DNA from: an uncultured Bacteroides sp.
GTDB taxonomy: Bacteria; Bacteroidota; Bacteroidia; Bacteroidales; Bacteroidaceae
NCBI GenBank assembly: GCA_944321465.1
Contig: CALULL010000018.1
Coordinates: 1 to 64,000, forward strand
Direction of reading: 5' to 3'
Length of the DNA: 64,000 nt
Position 1 is the stretch's first letter. Each line of letters opens with the position of its first letter. The position numbers and the translations under genes are program-made. Below are positions 14,599-24,723 of the stretch, piece by piece. The notes below the pieces were generated by a model that saw nothing but the letters and a program-made list of their open reading frames with translations, did not search any database and was not told where the DNA came from.

Positions 14599-14659
14599 CA
14601 TCTGCCAAAGGATGTACACAAACCCGTAACATAAATACCAAACTTATAAAAACTAAGAT

Positions 14660-15808
14660 ATGAGCACATATTCTTTTCTACAACACTATTGGTGGTTCAT
14701 AGTCTCTCTTCTGGGCGGACTGCTGGTTTTTCTCCTTTTTGTGCAAGGGGGCAATTCGTTGCTCTATTGCCTTGGCAAAAACGAAGAGCAGCGTAAGATG
14801 ATAATCAACTCCACAGGCCGCAAGTGGGAGTTCACTTTCACAACACTTGTCACCTTTGGCGGGGCGTTTTTCGCTTCTTTTCCGCTATTCTACAGCACCA
14901 GTTTCGGCGGGGCCTATTGGCTGTGGATGATTATACTGTTCAGTTTCGTGCTGCAAGCCGTCAGCTACGAGTTTCAATCCAAAATGGGTAATCTGCTGGG
15001 ACAGAACACCTATCGTGCATTCCTCATACTGAATGGCGTGGCTGGCCCCATATTGCTGGGGGTGGCCGTAGCGACGTTCTTCACCGGAGCAGCCTTCTAC
15101 GTGAACAAAGGCAACATGACCGACCTTGGCATGCCGGTCATCAGTACCTGGGCAAACAATTGGCACGGACTGGACGCCTTGGCTAATCCGTGGAACTGGG
15201 CACTCGGACTAGCTGTCTTCTTCCTGTCCCGCATCTTGGGAGCACTTTATTTCATCAACAACATCGACGAGCAGGACCTTGTCCGTCGTGCACGACGCTC
15301 GCTGTGGGCCAACACCATATTGTTTCTGGCGTTCTTCCTCGGCTTCCTCGTCCGCATCTGGACTATGGATGGATATAAGGTAGACAGCCTGACAAAGGAA
15401 GTGCACATGGAAAGCTATGCTTACTTCCTAAACTTGCTCGAAGAGCCTTGGATTTCAGCCATTCTGCTGTTGGGAGTCGTATCGGTGTTGTGGGGCATCG
15501 GTCGCACCTTGTTTAAGCCGACCTTTGAGCGGGGCATTTGGTTCGTTGGTGCCGGAACTGTTTTGACCGTACTTGCGTTGTTGTTGACGGTTGGCTACAA
15601 CGACACGGCCTATTATCCCTCGACAGTCGATCTGCAAAGCTCGCTGACCATTTCCAACAGTTGCTCCAGCGAGTTCACGCTGAAGGTCATGGCGTTCGTG
15701 TCTATCCTGGTGCCTTTCGTTCTTGCCTACATTTTCTATGCGTGGCGCAGTATAGACCGCAAGAAAATAGACGCCAAAGAAATGCGCACAGGAAAGCACA
15801 CTTACTGA
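14660..15808 (+). CDS. cydB: Cytochrome bd oxidase subunit II
   Basis: 382 residues, multi-helix inner-membrane partner of CydA without its own heme ligands. Begins STYSFLQHYWWFIVSLLGGL and carries the family's FVQGGNSLL early motif, and contains about eight or nine hydrophobic spans. Directly after cydA in the same operon, and followed by a strong terminator at 15895. Confidence 0.93.
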   Translation: MSTYSFLQHYWWFIVSLLGGLLVFLLFVQGGNSLLYCLGKNEEQRKMIINSTGRKWEFTFTTLVTFGGAFFASFPLFYSTSFGGAYWLWMIILFSFVLQAVSYEFQSKMGNLLGQNTYRAFLILNGVAGPILLGVAVATFFTGAAFYVNKGNMTDLGMPVISTWANNWHGLDALANPWNWALGLAVFFLSRILGALYFINNIDEQDLVRRARRSLWANTILFLAFFLGFLVRIWTMDGYKVDSLTKEVHMESYAYFLNLLEEPWISAILLLGVVSVLWGIGRTLFKPTFERGIWFVGAGTVLTVLALLLTVGYNDTAYYPSTVDLQSSLTISNSCSSEFTLKVMAFVSILVPFVLAYIFYAWRSIDRKKIDAKEMRTGKHTY

Positions 15809-15894
15809 CGTAATATATATAAGGTATAAGGACAAGGGGACATTCCCTAAAGGAGCTGAACCAATTCTTGTCCCGATATCGTAGAGCTGCAACG

Positions 15895-15946
15895 ATTGGT
15901 GACGGGTGTTGAACATGGGGCACACAGCCGTCACCAATCTTTTTTA
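15895..15946 (+). terminator. Terminator of the cyd operon
   Basis: ATTGGTGACGG (15895-15905) pairs with CCGTCACCAAT (15928-15938) over 11 bp and is followed by CTTTTTTAC. Confidence 0.88.
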
Positions 15947-15956
15947 CGTCCACCGG

Positions 15957-15987
15957 TTGCGCGTCTACGTGTTTTTTCCTACTTTTG
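15957..15987 (+). promoter_or_regulatory. Promoter of pyrG
   Basis: TTG at 15957-15959, 20 bases, then TACTTTTG at 15980-15987. The predicted start of transcription is near 15994, so a TTG start codon at 15985 is ruled out and the GTG at 16030 is used. Confidence 0.8.
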
Positions 15988-16029
15988 CACTTTGGTTTTA
16001 GTGAACAAACAAATAAAAACTACATAGTT

Positions 16030-17652
16030 GTGGGAGAAACAAAGTATATTTTCGTAACGGGTGGCGTAGCTTCTTCCTTGGGGAAGGGCATCATTTCATC
16101 CTCCATCGGCAAATTGCTGCAAGCAAGAGGTTATAAAGTAACCATTCAGAAACTGGATCCGTATATCAATGTAGACCCAGGGACCTTGAACCCGTATGAA
16201 CACGGAGAATGTTACGTGACAGTAGACGGGCATGAGGCCGACCTTGACCTGGGACATTACGAACGTTTCCTGGGTATCCAGACGACCAAGGCAAACAACA
16301 TTACGACAGGCCGCATCTACAAAAGTGTAATAGACAAAGAACGCAGAGGCGACTATCTGGGAAAAACCGTACAGATTATCCCCCACATAACGGATGAAAT
16401 AAAGCGTAACATAAAGTTCCTTGGGAATAAATACAAATTCGACTTTGTCATTACGGAAATTGGCGGTACGGTAGGCGACATTGAGTCTTTGCCCTACCTG
16501 GAAAGCATCCGGCAGCTGAAATGGGAATTAGGGCGCGATGCCTTGTGCGTGCATCTGACGTATGTGCCTTACCTTGCCGCTGCCGGCGAATTGAAAACCA
16601 AGCCGACTCAGCACTCCGTAAAAGAACTGCAAAGCGAAGGCATACAACCGGACATTTTGGTATTAAGAGCCGAGCACGAATTGAGTCTCAATTTGCGTAA
16701 AAAAGTAGCCTTGTTCTGTAATGTCGATGAGGATGCCGTCGTGCAAAGCATTGATGCTCCGACCATATACGAAGTGCCGATACTGATGCAAGAACAAGGC
16801 TTGGATGCCACCATCTTGCGCAAGATGGGACTCCCTGTAGGCGACACACCCGGCTTGGGTCCGTGGCGTTCGTTCCTGGAACGTCGCCACAAAGCTGAGA
16901 AAAGCATACCATTGCACATAGCCTTAGTCGGAAAATACGATTTGCAGGATGCCTATAAATCTATCAGGGAGGCCTTGTCTCAGGCAGGAACATACAACGA
17001 CCGTAAAGTAGAAGTGGACTTCGTAAACAGCGAGAAACTGTCTGATGAAAATGTAGAAGAAGCCTTGAAAGGTATGGCAGGAGTCCTCATCGGCCCGGGC
17101 TTTGGAGAACGTGGCATTCCCGGGAAGTTCTCGGCCATCAAGTATACTCGCACTCATAATATTCCTACATTTGGCATCTGCCTGGGTATGCAGTGCATGG
17201 CAATAGAGTTTGCCCGCAACGTGCTGGGGTACGCCGATGCCAATAGCAAAGAGATGGACGAAAAAACGGTACACAATGTAATTGACATCATGGAAGAGCA
17301 GAAGTCCATCACTGATATGGGAGGAACCATGCGTTTGGGAGCTTATGAATGTGTTATCAGGCCGGGAAGCAAGGCGTATGAAGCCTACGGAACAGAACAT
17401 ATTCAGGAACGTCATCGCCATCGCTATGAATTTAACAACCAGTATCGGAAAGAGTATGAAGCGGCCGGAATGCAATGCACAGGCATCAATCCCGAGTCCG
17501 ACTTGGTAGAAATCATCGAAATGCCTTCCTTGCGGTGGTTCATGGGCACACAGTTCCACCCCGAATATAGCAGTACTGTGTTGAAGCCCCATCCGCTATT
17601 CCTCTCATTTGTCAAAGCTGCTATTGAGTACGAAAAGGAAACAACTAAATAG
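16030..17652 (+). CDS. pyrG: CTP synthase
   Basis: 540 residues. Makes CTP from UTP, ATP and glutamine. The synthetase half begins ETKYIFVTGGVASSLGKGI with the P-loop, followed by DPYINVDPGTLNPYEHGE. The class I glutaminase half has the nucleophile in GICLGMQC and the late FMGTQFHPEYSS His/Glu pair. The start is a GTG at 16030, supported by the promoter just upstream and by the usual N-terminus of Bacteroides homologs. yidC follows after 31 bases and is probably co-transcribed. Confidence 0.95.
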   Translation: MGETKYIFVTGGVASSLGKGIISSSIGKLLQARGYKVTIQKLDPYINVDPGTLNPYEHGECYVTVDGHEADLDLGHYERFLGIQTTKANNITTGRIYKSVIDKERRGDYLGKTVQIIPHITDEIKRNIKFLGNKYKFDFVITEIGGTVGDIESLPYLESIRQLKWELGRDALCVHLTYVPYLAAAGELKTKPTQHSVKELQSEGIQPDILVLRAEHELSLNLRKKVALFCNVDEDAVVQSIDAPTIYEVPILMQEQGLDATILRKMGLPVGDTPGLGPWRSFLERRHKAEKSIPLHIALVGKYDLQDAYKSIREALSQAGTYNDRKVEVDFVNSEKLSDENVEEALKGMAGVLIGPGFGERGIPGKFSAIKYTRTHNIPTFGICLGMQCMAIEFARNVLGYADANSKEMDEKTVHNVIDIMEEQKSITDMGGTMRLGAYECVIRPGSKAYEAYGTEHIQERHRHRYEFNNQYRKEYEAAGMQCTGINPESDLVEIIEMPSLRWFMGTQFHPEYSSTVLKPHPLFLSFVKAAIEYEKETTK

Positions 17653-17683
17653 GTTATAACTATCATAAGGAAATATAAGCAAG

Positions 17684-19534
17684 ATGGATAAAAACACCAT
17701 TACCGGTCTTGTTCTCATTGCTATTTTGTTGGTAGCATTCAGCATTTGGAGCCGCCCCAGTCAGGAGCAGTTGGAAGCGCAACAACGCTACATGGACTCC
17801 ATTGCTATGGTACAGCAGCGTGAAGCAGACCTGAAAGCCAAGGCTGAAAAAGCTTTGGCTAATGAAATAGAGAACAGTGCAGCAGACTCGACCGCCTTAT
17901 TCTATCAATCGGCAGAAGGTGTAGATACTGTTGTCACCATTCAAAACGAGGTGGCAGCACTTTCTATTCGTACAAAAGGAGGATGTGTATCGTCCGTTGT
18001 TTTGAAGGATTATAAGGAACAAGACAAACAGACACCTGTCACGCTTTTCAAGGGCGATGACATTTCCATGAACTTCCTTTTCTTCAACAAGAAAGAAATC
18101 ATCCAAAGCCAATATTACTATTTCAAGGCCGTAAACCAGACAGACAGCACGGTAACCATGCGTCTTGAAGCCGACAGCCTCAGTTACATCGACTTCAATT
18201 ACGCTATGCATTCCGGGTCGTATCTGGTAGACTTCAATATCCAGCCGGTTAATCTGGACGGCAAACTGGCCTCAAGCAATAAGTCGGTAAACATCGAATG
18301 GGAACAGCGCGCACGCCAGATAGAGAAAGGATACACTTACGAGAACCGGCTGGCTGACCTGACATACAAAATTGCCAACGAAGGGACAGACAATCTTTCG
18401 GCCACTGGCGACGACCAGAAGAACGTTGAAGAGTCTTTGAACTGGGTAGCCTTCAAAAATCAGTTCTTCTCCTCGGTCTTCATCGCCGACAACAATTTTG
18501 AAGGGGGAAGCAAACTGACCTCCAAGATGGAGGCCCAAGGCAGCGGGTACATAAAGAAATACTCGGCCGAGATGAGTACGGCTTTCGACCCGACCGGCTC
18601 CACTCCCACCCAAATGCATTTCTACTTTGGACCCAATCACTACAAAACCCTGACGGCGATAGACCGGGCAGAAGGCAAGGACTGGGACCTGAGCAAGCTC
18701 GTCTATTTAGGTTGGCCGCTCTTCCGCTGGATAAACAAGTGGATTATTATCAACCTCTTCGACTGGCTCTCGGGCTTGGGCATGGGCATGGGACTTGTCC
18801 TTTTGTTCCTGACGCTCATAGTTAAGGCAGCCGTCTTCCCGGCTACGTGGAAGACCTATATGTCTTCGGCCAAGATGCGCGTGCTGAAGCCTAAAATAGA
18901 CGTGATAAACCAGAAGTACCCGAAGCAGGAAGATGCGATGAAAAAGCAGCAGGAGATTATGGGCCTTTACAGCCAGTATGGCGTCAGCCCTATGGGCGGG
19001 TGCCTGCCAATGCTGATACAGTTCCCCATCTTCATCGCCTTGTTCATGTTCATCCCCAGTGCCATTGAGTTGCGGCAGGAAAGTTTCTTGTGGGCCGACG
19101 ACTTGTCAACCTACGATGCGATAATCACCTTCCCCTTCCGCATTCCGTTTATGGGAGACCACCTCAGCCTGTTCTGCCTGCTTATGACGGTGACCAACAT
19201 TCTTAACGCCAAGTTCATGATGCAGCAACAAGACACGGGGGCCAATCCGCAGTTGGCCGCAATGAAGTGGATGTCCTACCTGATGCCTGTGATGTTCCTC
19301 TTCATTCTGAACGACTATCCTTCGGGCTTGAACTACTACTACTTCATATCTACTCTCATCAGCGTAGCGACAACCATCATCCTGCGCCGAGTGACCAACG
19401 AAGAGAAACTGCTTGCACAGCTGGAAGCAAACAAGAAAGACCCCAAGACCATGAAGATGTCAGGGTTTGCCGCTCGACTTGAAGCTCTGCAAAAACAGCA
19501 AGAAGAGATGCGTGCCCGCCAAGGGAAAAGATAA
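17684..19534 (+). CDS. yidC: Membrane protein insertase YidC
   Basis: 616 residues. Inserts and folds inner-membrane proteins with or without SecYEG. N-terminal membrane anchor ([16 protein letters not shown]), a long periplasmic beta domain (about 60-340), then the conserved five-helix core ([52 protein letters not shown]) with the hydrophilic-groove arginine in YMSSAKMR. A basic tail (RQGKR) could contact ribosomes. Located just after pyrG. Confidence 0.95.
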   Translation: MDKNTITGLVLIAILLVAFSIWSRPSQEQLEAQQRYMDSIAMVQQREADLKAKAEKALANEIENSAADSTALFYQSAEGVDTVVTIQNEVAALSIRTKGGCVSSVVLKDYKEQDKQTPVTLFKGDDISMNFLFFNKKEIIQSQYYYFKAVNQTDSTVTMRLEADSLSYIDFNYAMHSGSYLVDFNIQPVNLDGKLASSNKSVNIEWEQRARQIEKGYTYENRLADLTYKIANEGTDNLSATGDDQKNVEESLNWVAFKNQFFSSVFIADNNFEGGSKLTSKMEAQGSGYIKKYSAEMSTAFDPTGSTPTQMHFYFGPNHYKTLTAIDRAEGKDWDLSKLVYLGWPLFRWINKWIIINLFDWLSGLGMGMGLVLLFLTLIVKAAVFPATWKTYMSSAKMRVLKPKIDVINQKYPKQEDAMKKQQEIMGLYSQYGVSPMGGCLPMLIQFPIFIALFMFIPSAIELRQESFLWADDLSTYDAIITFPFRIPFMGDHLSLFCLLMTVTNILNAKFMMQQQDTGANPQLAAMKWMSYLMPVMFLFILNDYPSGLNYYYFISTLISVATTIILRRVTNEEKLLAQLEANKKDPKTMKMSGFAARLEALQKQQEEMRARQGKR

Positions 19535-19557
19535 ACGATAACTATTGATAGAATAAA

Positions 19558-19595
19558 AACCGGGCGAACTTCTCTACTGTTTGCCCGGTTTTTTC
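19558..19595 (+). terminator. Terminator after yidC
   Basis: AACCGGGC and GCCCGGTT form an 8-bp stem with a T-run at the end (TTTTTT). Confidence 0.85.
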
Positions 19596-19617
19596 TTAAC
19601 TGTAAAAGCTCTAAGCA

Positions 19618-20982
19618 ATGACAAACCAAACTACCCACTCTACCCCTCAAACTGCTACCTCCTACACTTACAGACAAATATGGCACATTGCCTACCCACT
19701 GCTCATCAGCCTGCTCATGGAGCAAATGATTGGCATGACCGACACAGCCTTTCTCGGACACGTCGGTGAGATAGAGCTTGGGGCCTCTGCCATAGCCGGT
19801 GTCTTTTATACAGTCATATTCATGGCCTCGTTCGGTTTCAGCATCGGGGCACAAATACTTATCGGAAGGCGGAACGGCGAACGTCGTTACCGCGAAATCG
19901 GCCACCTTTTTTACCAAGGCATATACTTCCAAGTGGGGCTGTCGGCCCTTATGTTCGTGTTGTCGTACTTCTTCTCCCCTGTCATACTGAAGCAGATAAT
20001 CTCTTCACCGCATATATACGAGGCTGCCATCAGTTACCTCAACTGGCGTGTGGTAGGTCTGTTCTTCGCTTCGTCGGCAGTCATGTTCCGGGCCTTCTTC
20101 ATCGGCACGACGCAGACCAAGACCCTGACGCTAAACTCCATCGTAATGGTGCTGAGCAACGTAGTGTTCAACTACATTCTGATTTTCGGCAAATTCGGTT
20201 GTCCGGCCTTAGGCATTGCAGGAGCGGCCATAGGCTCCTCTCTGGCCGAACTTGTTTCTTTGGTTTTCTTCATCCTTTATACGCGCAACCGCATAGACTG
20301 CCGCAAGTACGGACTACTGCAAGTAGCCCGACTAAAACCGGCCATCTTGAAGCAGATGCTGAACGTGTCTTTCTGGACTATGCTGCAAAACGTGCTGTCG
20401 CTCGGCACGTGGTTCCTCTTCTTCCTTTACGTCGAGCACCTGGGCGAACGCTCTCTGGCCATCACCAACGTGATAAGGAGCATATCGAGCATACTGTTCA
20501 TGGTCATGATGGCGTTTGCTTCTACCTGCGGCACGCTGGTCAGCAATCTGATTGGGGCCGGAAGGGCCGATTTGGCCAAGAGTACCATACGGCAACACAT
20601 ACGAATAGCCTATGTGTGCGTCCTGCCGCTGGCCATTCTGTTCTCTTTGTTTCCCGATGCCATCCTGAGGGTCTATACCGACATAGCCGAACTGAGGCAA
20701 GCCGCTGTACCTTCTCTGTGGGTTTTGTGTTCTTCCTATCTGCTTACGGTTCCGGCGTTTGTCTGTTTCCAGTCGGTGTCAGGAACGGGAAACACAAAGA
20801 CAGCCCTTGTCCTCGAAATGTCTGCGCTGGCGATATACGTCGCCTATATCACCTACATCATCTCCTACCACAAGTGCGACATAGCCGTGGCGTGGACCTC
20901 TGAGTACGTCTACTCCATAAGCATCCTGCTCTTCAGCCTCTATTACCTGCAAAGGGGGAACTGGAGTTCAAAGAAAATATAA
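19618..20982 (+). CDS. MATE-family efflux transporter
   Basis: 454 residues with about twelve hydrophobic spans in two similar halves, as in Na+- or H+-driven multidrug/toxin exporters (MatE repeats). The N-terminus (IWHIAYPLLISLLMEQMIGM, TDTAFLGHVGEIELGA) is characteristic. The substrate cannot be predicted. It is separated from yidC by a terminator and followed by a shared long inverted repeat at 20994, so it is probably expressed on its own. Confidence 0.9.
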   Translation: MTNQTTHSTPQTATSYTYRQIWHIAYPLLISLLMEQMIGMTDTAFLGHVGEIELGASAIAGVFYTVIFMASFGFSIGAQILIGRRNGERRYREIGHLFYQGIYFQVGLSALMFVLSYFFSPVILKQIISSPHIYEAAISYLNWRVVGLFFASSAVMFRAFFIGTTQTKTLTLNSIVMVLSNVVFNYILIFGKFGCPALGIAGAAIGSSLAELVSLVFFILYTRNRIDCRKYGLLQVARLKPAILKQMLNVSFWTMLQNVLSLGTWFLFFLYVEHLGERSLAITNVIRSISSILFMVMMAFASTCGTLVSNLIGAGRADLAKSTIRQHIRIAYVCVLPLAILFSLFPDAILRVYTDIAELRQAAVPSLWVLCSSYLLTVPAFVCFQSVSGTGNTKTALVLEMSALAIYVAYITYIISYHKCDIAVAWTSEYVYSISILLFSLYYLQRGNWSSKKI

Positions 20983-20993
20983 GAAGGCATACC

Positions 20994-21044
20994 CACATCG
21001 GCCAGTCCTGCCGACGGTCCGACGGTTCAGGACTGGCCGATGTG
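20994..21044. terminator. Long inverted repeat between convergent MATE and helicase genes
   Basis: CACATCGGCCAGTCCTG (20994-21010) pairs perfectly with CAGGACTGGCCGATGTG (21028-21044), 17 bp, around a 17-base loop. It overlaps the stop of the helicase gene. It can serve as a terminator for both genes, although no clear T-run follows. Confidence 0.75.
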
Positions 21045-23180
21045 TTCCTCCTGCCCGCGATGTCGGTTTGTTATCCCAAGCAGCTCGTCGCCATACTTAT
21101 CCACCGTTTTCTTCCCCAAGTACGGGATGCACAGCAACTCGGCTTTCGTCTTGGGCAGCAGGTTGCTGATGCCCAAGATGGCCTTCTGCTGCAACACCGT
21201 ATAGGCCGGGAGCTTCAGTTCTGAGGCTTTCCCGTTGCGCCATGCCACCAGAGCGGCGTAAAGTGCACGGTTCTGTACATCCGGCGGAACTGCCACTTTC
21301 CCGCCCTTTTGTTTCCGCTCGCCGCTCTGCCGGACGCTTTGTTTCCCTTCAGACGTTTCTTGAATGGCCAGCACGGCTTTCTTCTTCAAATAGCTCTCGA
21401 CCGCAAACCCTCCCGACGCTACAAAGAGCAGCAGCTTTGCCTTGCGCCTCCACAACGTCTCCAAGTCGCCCGCCGCCTCTTTCAGCTTGCGTTTCACTTC
21501 CTTGTTGTCCGCTTCTGTCACAAGCACGTCCAGTAGCGTCTCCGCCGGAGCAAGTTGCCGTCCGAAGTACTCGGCACCACGGCAGACACGCTCCTGCAGC
21601 ACGGCATCCCTGGCATAGTCGTCCGAGGCAGCTATCAGCCGCATGTATTGTTGCTCGAACTTCCGGGCCACCTTCAAGACGTTTTCCTCCAACCGCTCTG
21701 CAAAGGCCTTACAATCGGCCAAAAGCCCGGGATAGAGCTTGTACAGAAATTCGTCGAGCAGGCGTACATACTGCCCCAAGGCTTGTTGCAAGGGCCTGAA
21801 GTTAAACAAATCGGACAGCTGTTCTCCAAAATACGCCCGCTCCAGTGCCGACAGCCTGGAAGCATCGGGCGAACTCTGGCGCGTATGCCCGATGAAACTG
21901 TCCACGACCGGGTCGCTGATAACGGCTTCGGCGGACAGGGGCGCGCTCAGCACCAGCCCCTCCAGCGAGCGGCAACGGCTCAGGGCGACATAGGCTTGCC
22001 CGTGGGCAAAGGAAGCACTGACATCGATGATGGCATGGGCGAACGTCAGTCCCTGACTTTTGTGCACGGTGATGGCCCACGCCAGCTTCAGCGGATATTG
22101 CCGGAACACGCCCTCCACTTCCTCGGTAATCTCCTTGCTCACCTCGTCCAGCACGTAGCGGGCATTGCTCCACTCCTCGGGCTGCAACACAAACGGGCTT
22201 CCTCCCGCCTTGTCCCTCACCTCGATGTTGTCGGCCGTAATGGCAGTCACCTCTCCTATCATGCCGTTGAAGTAGCGGCGCATCCCCGAAGTGTCGTTCT
22301 TGACGAACATCACCTGCGCCCCCCGCTTCAGCACCAACGCTTCGTCCGTAGGGTACGAGTATTCGGGAAACGTCCCCTCTATCTCGGCCCGGAACGTATA
22401 GGCCTGTCCCGGCAGGCGGGCAAGTTCCTGCTCGTTGATGCCTTGCGCCTGGTAGTTGTGAGTGACGAGGCGTATGTAGCCCTCCTCTGGTCGCGGCGCA
22501 AATCCCGGAACATAACGCTGATTGAGGCGGGCCAGGACGGCGGGGCCGCAACGGTTCTCGCGGACGCAGTTCAGCAAGTCCAGAAAGTCGTTGTCCGTCT
22601 GCCTGTAGACCGTCTTTAGCTCTATCATGCAATAGTCCGTTTGCCGCAGGGCCTGGCTGGAGAAGAAATAGGGCGTGTCGTAGAAGGGTGCCAACAGTTG
22701 CCATTCGTCCTCCTTCACGACGGGAGGCAGCTGCTGCAAGTCGCCTATCATAAGCAACTGTACGCCCCCAAAAGGCTTCCCGTGCTCCCGGTAGCGGCGC
22801 AACACGTCGTCCACGGCATCCAGCACATCGGCCCTCACCATACTTATTTCGTCGATGACCAGCAAGTCCATGCTGCGGATAATGTCCCGCTTCTCGCGCC
22901 CGAAGCGGTAGCGGTAGGCCGCCTTGCCGCTGGCCGCGAACGAGCTGCCAGGCACGTGCGGGGCAAAAGGTAACTGGAAAAAGGAGTGTATCGTCATGCC
23001 CCCGGCGTTGATGGCCGCAATGCCCGTCGGGGCCAGTACCACCATGCGCTTGGGGCTGCGCTCCCTCAGCCGCTTCAGGAAGGTCGTCTTTCCGGTTCCT
23101 GCCTTGCCGGTTAAAAACAAATGGGTGCCAGTGTGTTCCACAAACTGCCACGCCTGTTGCCATTCTGCATTCTGTTCCAT
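21027..23180 (-). CDS. PIF1-like ATP-dependent helicase with HRDC-like C-terminus
   Basis: 717 residues. SF1 helicase of the PIF1/RecD-like group: Walker A GKAGTGKTT at residues 25-33, APTGIAAINAGG as motif Ia, DLLVIDEISMV as Walker B, GDLQQLPPV as motif III and AITVHKSQGLTF, AYVALSRC as motifs V/VI. The last about 70 residues (LPKTKAELLCIPYLGKKTVD) look like an HRDC or helix-hairpin-helix nucleic-acid-binding module. A role in unwinding DNA, possibly G-quadruplex or R-loop structures, is known for the family, while the specific role here is not shown. Confidence 0.88.
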   Translation of the reverse strand: MEQNAEWQQAWQFVEHTGTHLFLTGKAGTGKTTFLKRLRERSPKRMVVLAPTGIAAINAGGMTIHSFFQLPFAPHVPGSSFAASGKAAYRYRFGREKRDIIRSMDLLVIDEISMVRADVLDAVDDVLRRYREHGKPFGGVQLLMIGDLQQLPPVVKEDEWQLLAPFYDTPYFFSSQALRQTDYCMIELKTVYRQTDNDFLDLLNCVRENRCGPAVLARLNQRYVPGFAPRPEEGYIRLVTHNYQAQGINEQELARLPGQAYTFRAEIEGTFPEYSYPTDEALVLKRGAQVMFVKNDTSGMRRYFNGMIGEVTAITADNIEVRDKAGGSPFVLQPEEWSNARYVLDEVSKEITEEVEGVFRQYPLKLAWAITVHKSQGLTFAHAIIDVSASFAHGQAYVALSRCRSLEGLVLSAPLSAEAVISDPVVDSFIGHTRQSSPDASRLSALERAYFGEQLSDLFNFRPLQQALGQYVRLLDEFLYKLYPGLLADCKAFAERLEENVLKVARKFEQQYMRLIAASDDYARDAVLQERVCRGAEYFGRQLAPAETLLDVLVTEADNKEVKRKLKEAAGDLETLWRRKAKLLLFVASGGFAVESYLKKKAVLAIQETSEGKQSVRQSGERKQKGGKVAVPPDVQNRALYAALVAWRNGKASELKLPAYTVLQQKAILGISNLLPKTKAELLCIPYLGKKTVDKYGDELLGITNRHRGQEEHIGQS

Positions 23181-23593
23181 TCTGCAAATCTTGATGTGAT
23201 ACCCGGCGGACCGGCGCCCGGAGCTTGCCGGGGAAGCACACGCCCCGCCCTCCTATGGCCTGTCCGCGTTTTGAGTAAACAAAAGTAAGCAAAATAATCC
23301 GAACGCCATCTGCCACCCCCGGAAATGTGGCCGACGACCACCCGGCCGCCCCTTTGCGGACACACCTCTGCCCTCGCGCAGGCACGCCTGTACTCCCGCA
23401 GGGGCGCACCTCTGCCACCGTGGGCGCAAAGGTATGCCCCCACAGGCTGGCAGGCAGGCACTTGCGGGGCACAAGGGCGGGATGCCGCCACGGCAAGGAG
23501 CGGCCCCAGGAGGAGCAGAGCGTCGGAGGCTTTTCAAATTTCTATCTTTTCTGCCCAGAAATCTGTATTCTGTGCATTTTCCCTTCTGTTTCC
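23181..23593. other. Divergent intergenic region between helicase and etfB
   Basis: No gene is supported here. It holds the second 22-bp tandem repeat (23361-23450) in a GC-rich centre, flanked by AT-richer ends. The long frames on both strands are by-products of GC-rich DNA. Confidence 0.5.
23361..23450 (+). repeat. 22-bp tandem repeat, locus 2
   Basis: Units begin at 23361, 23383, 23405 and 23427: CACACCTCTGCCC, CACGCCTGTACTCCC, CGCACCTCTGCCA and CAAAGGTATGCCC. The phase is exactly 22 through four units. Short internal stems vary in sequence (CTGC/GCAG, CCC/GGG, CCAC/TGG) but persist. Lies between divergent genes. Confidence 0.85.
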
Positions 23594-23623
23594 TTGTTGA
23601 TACCGTCTATTTTAGTAAATTTG
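23594..23623 (+). promoter_or_regulatory. Promoter of the etf operon
   Basis: TTG at 23594-23596, 19 bases, then TAAATTTG at 23616-23623; etfB begins at 23725. Confidence 0.75.
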
Positions 23624-23724
23624 CGCACTGATAGTTTGCCGGACAAGCACAGAGACACCCTTGCGGGCAGCATCGGCTTACCCGGGCATTTGCTTCGAGC
23701 AATTCGTATTAAATAAATAACAAC

Positions 23725-24618
23725 ATGAGTTTGAAAATCGTAGTACTGGCAAAACAAGTCCCCGACACGCGCAACGTCGGGAAGGATGCCATGAAGGCCG
23801 ATGGTACCATCAACCGTGCGGCTCTACCAGCCATCTTCAACCCGGAAGACCTCAACGCATTGGAACAGGCACTGAGACTGAAAGACGCACATCCCGGTTC
23901 CACCGTAACCATGCTTACTATGGGGCCCGGACGCGCAGCCGAAATCATTCGTGAAGGACTGTATCGCGGCGCCGACGGAGGCTACCTGCTGACCGACAGG
24001 GCCTTTGCCGGAGCCGACACGTTGGCCACATCGTACGCGCTGGCCACGGCCATCCGCAAAATAGGGTCGCCGGACATCATTATCGGCGGACGGCAAGCCA
24101 TCGACGGCGACACGGCCCAGGTAGGCCCGCAGGTGGCCGAGAAACTGGGGCTGCCGCAGGTGACGTATGCCGAAGAGATACTGAACGTCGACGAGGACAA
24201 CCGCAAGATAACCGTCAAACGACACATCGACGGCGGCGTGGAGACCGTCGAGGCCCCCTTCCCGCTCGTCATCACCGTGAACGGAAGTGCCGCCCCCTGC
24301 CGCCCGCGCAATGCAAAGCTGGTGCAGAAGTACAAGCGCGCGCTGGGCGCACAGGAAAAGGCCGCCCTGGAAAAGGACGGGACACCGCTGCCCTACGCCG
24401 ACCTGTACGCACAGCGTCCGTACCTGAACATCACGGAGTGGAGCACCGCTGACGTAGGGGCCGACCTGGAGCAGTGCGGCCTTAGCGGTTCGCCCACCAA
24501 GGTGAAGACGGTGCAGAACATCTCTTTCCAGGCCAAGGAAAGCAAAACGCTGACCGGCAGCGACAACGACGTGGAGGCACTGATTGTAGAACTGTTAGAC
24601 AACCATACCATAGGATAA
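23725..24618 (+). CDS. etfB: Electron transfer flavoprotein, beta subunit
   Basis: 297 residues. Forms with EtfA a soluble FAD-containing electron carrier. The N-terminus (KIVVLAKQVPDTRN) and the adenosine-binding GADTLATSYALA, IIIGGRQAIDGDTAQVGPQ regions are typical of the EtfB/FixA family. It heads a three-gene operon with etfA and an acyl-CoA dehydrogenase, which are its likely partners. Confidence 0.93.
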   Translation: MSLKIVVLAKQVPDTRNVGKDAMKADGTINRAALPAIFNPEDLNALEQALRLKDAHPGSTVTMLTMGPGRAAEIIREGLYRGADGGYLLTDRAFAGADTLATSYALATAIRKIGSPDIIIGGRQAIDGDTAQVGPQVAEKLGLPQVTYAEEILNVDEDNRKITVKRHIDGGVETVEAPFPLVITVNGSAAPCRPRNAKLVQKYKRALGAQEKAALEKDGTPLPYADLYAQRPYLNITEWSTADVGADLEQCGLSGSPTKVKTVQNISFQAKESKTLTGSDNDVEALIVELLDNHTIG

Positions 24619-24723
24619 CCAAGCCATCTCGGGTTTCAACAGCTATAAGCCAACGAAGCTGGCGGACAGCATCGGAGGGAGTATAGCTTTAGCTCGCAGC
24701 TGTATTAAATACTATAAGCAATT

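Noticed and set aside
13066-14619. A 517-codon open frame opposite cydA
   Set aside because: Shadow of cydA on the other strand, with unnatural composition.
15985-16029. TTG start for CTP synthase at 15985
   Set aside because: That TTG is the end of the -7 box TACTTTTG. The GTG at 16030 gives the normal N-terminus.
21802-23496. A 564-codon open frame overlapping the helicase in another frame
   Set aside because: It overlaps the PIF1-like helicase, which has all motifs. Composition is Arg/Gly/His-rich noise.
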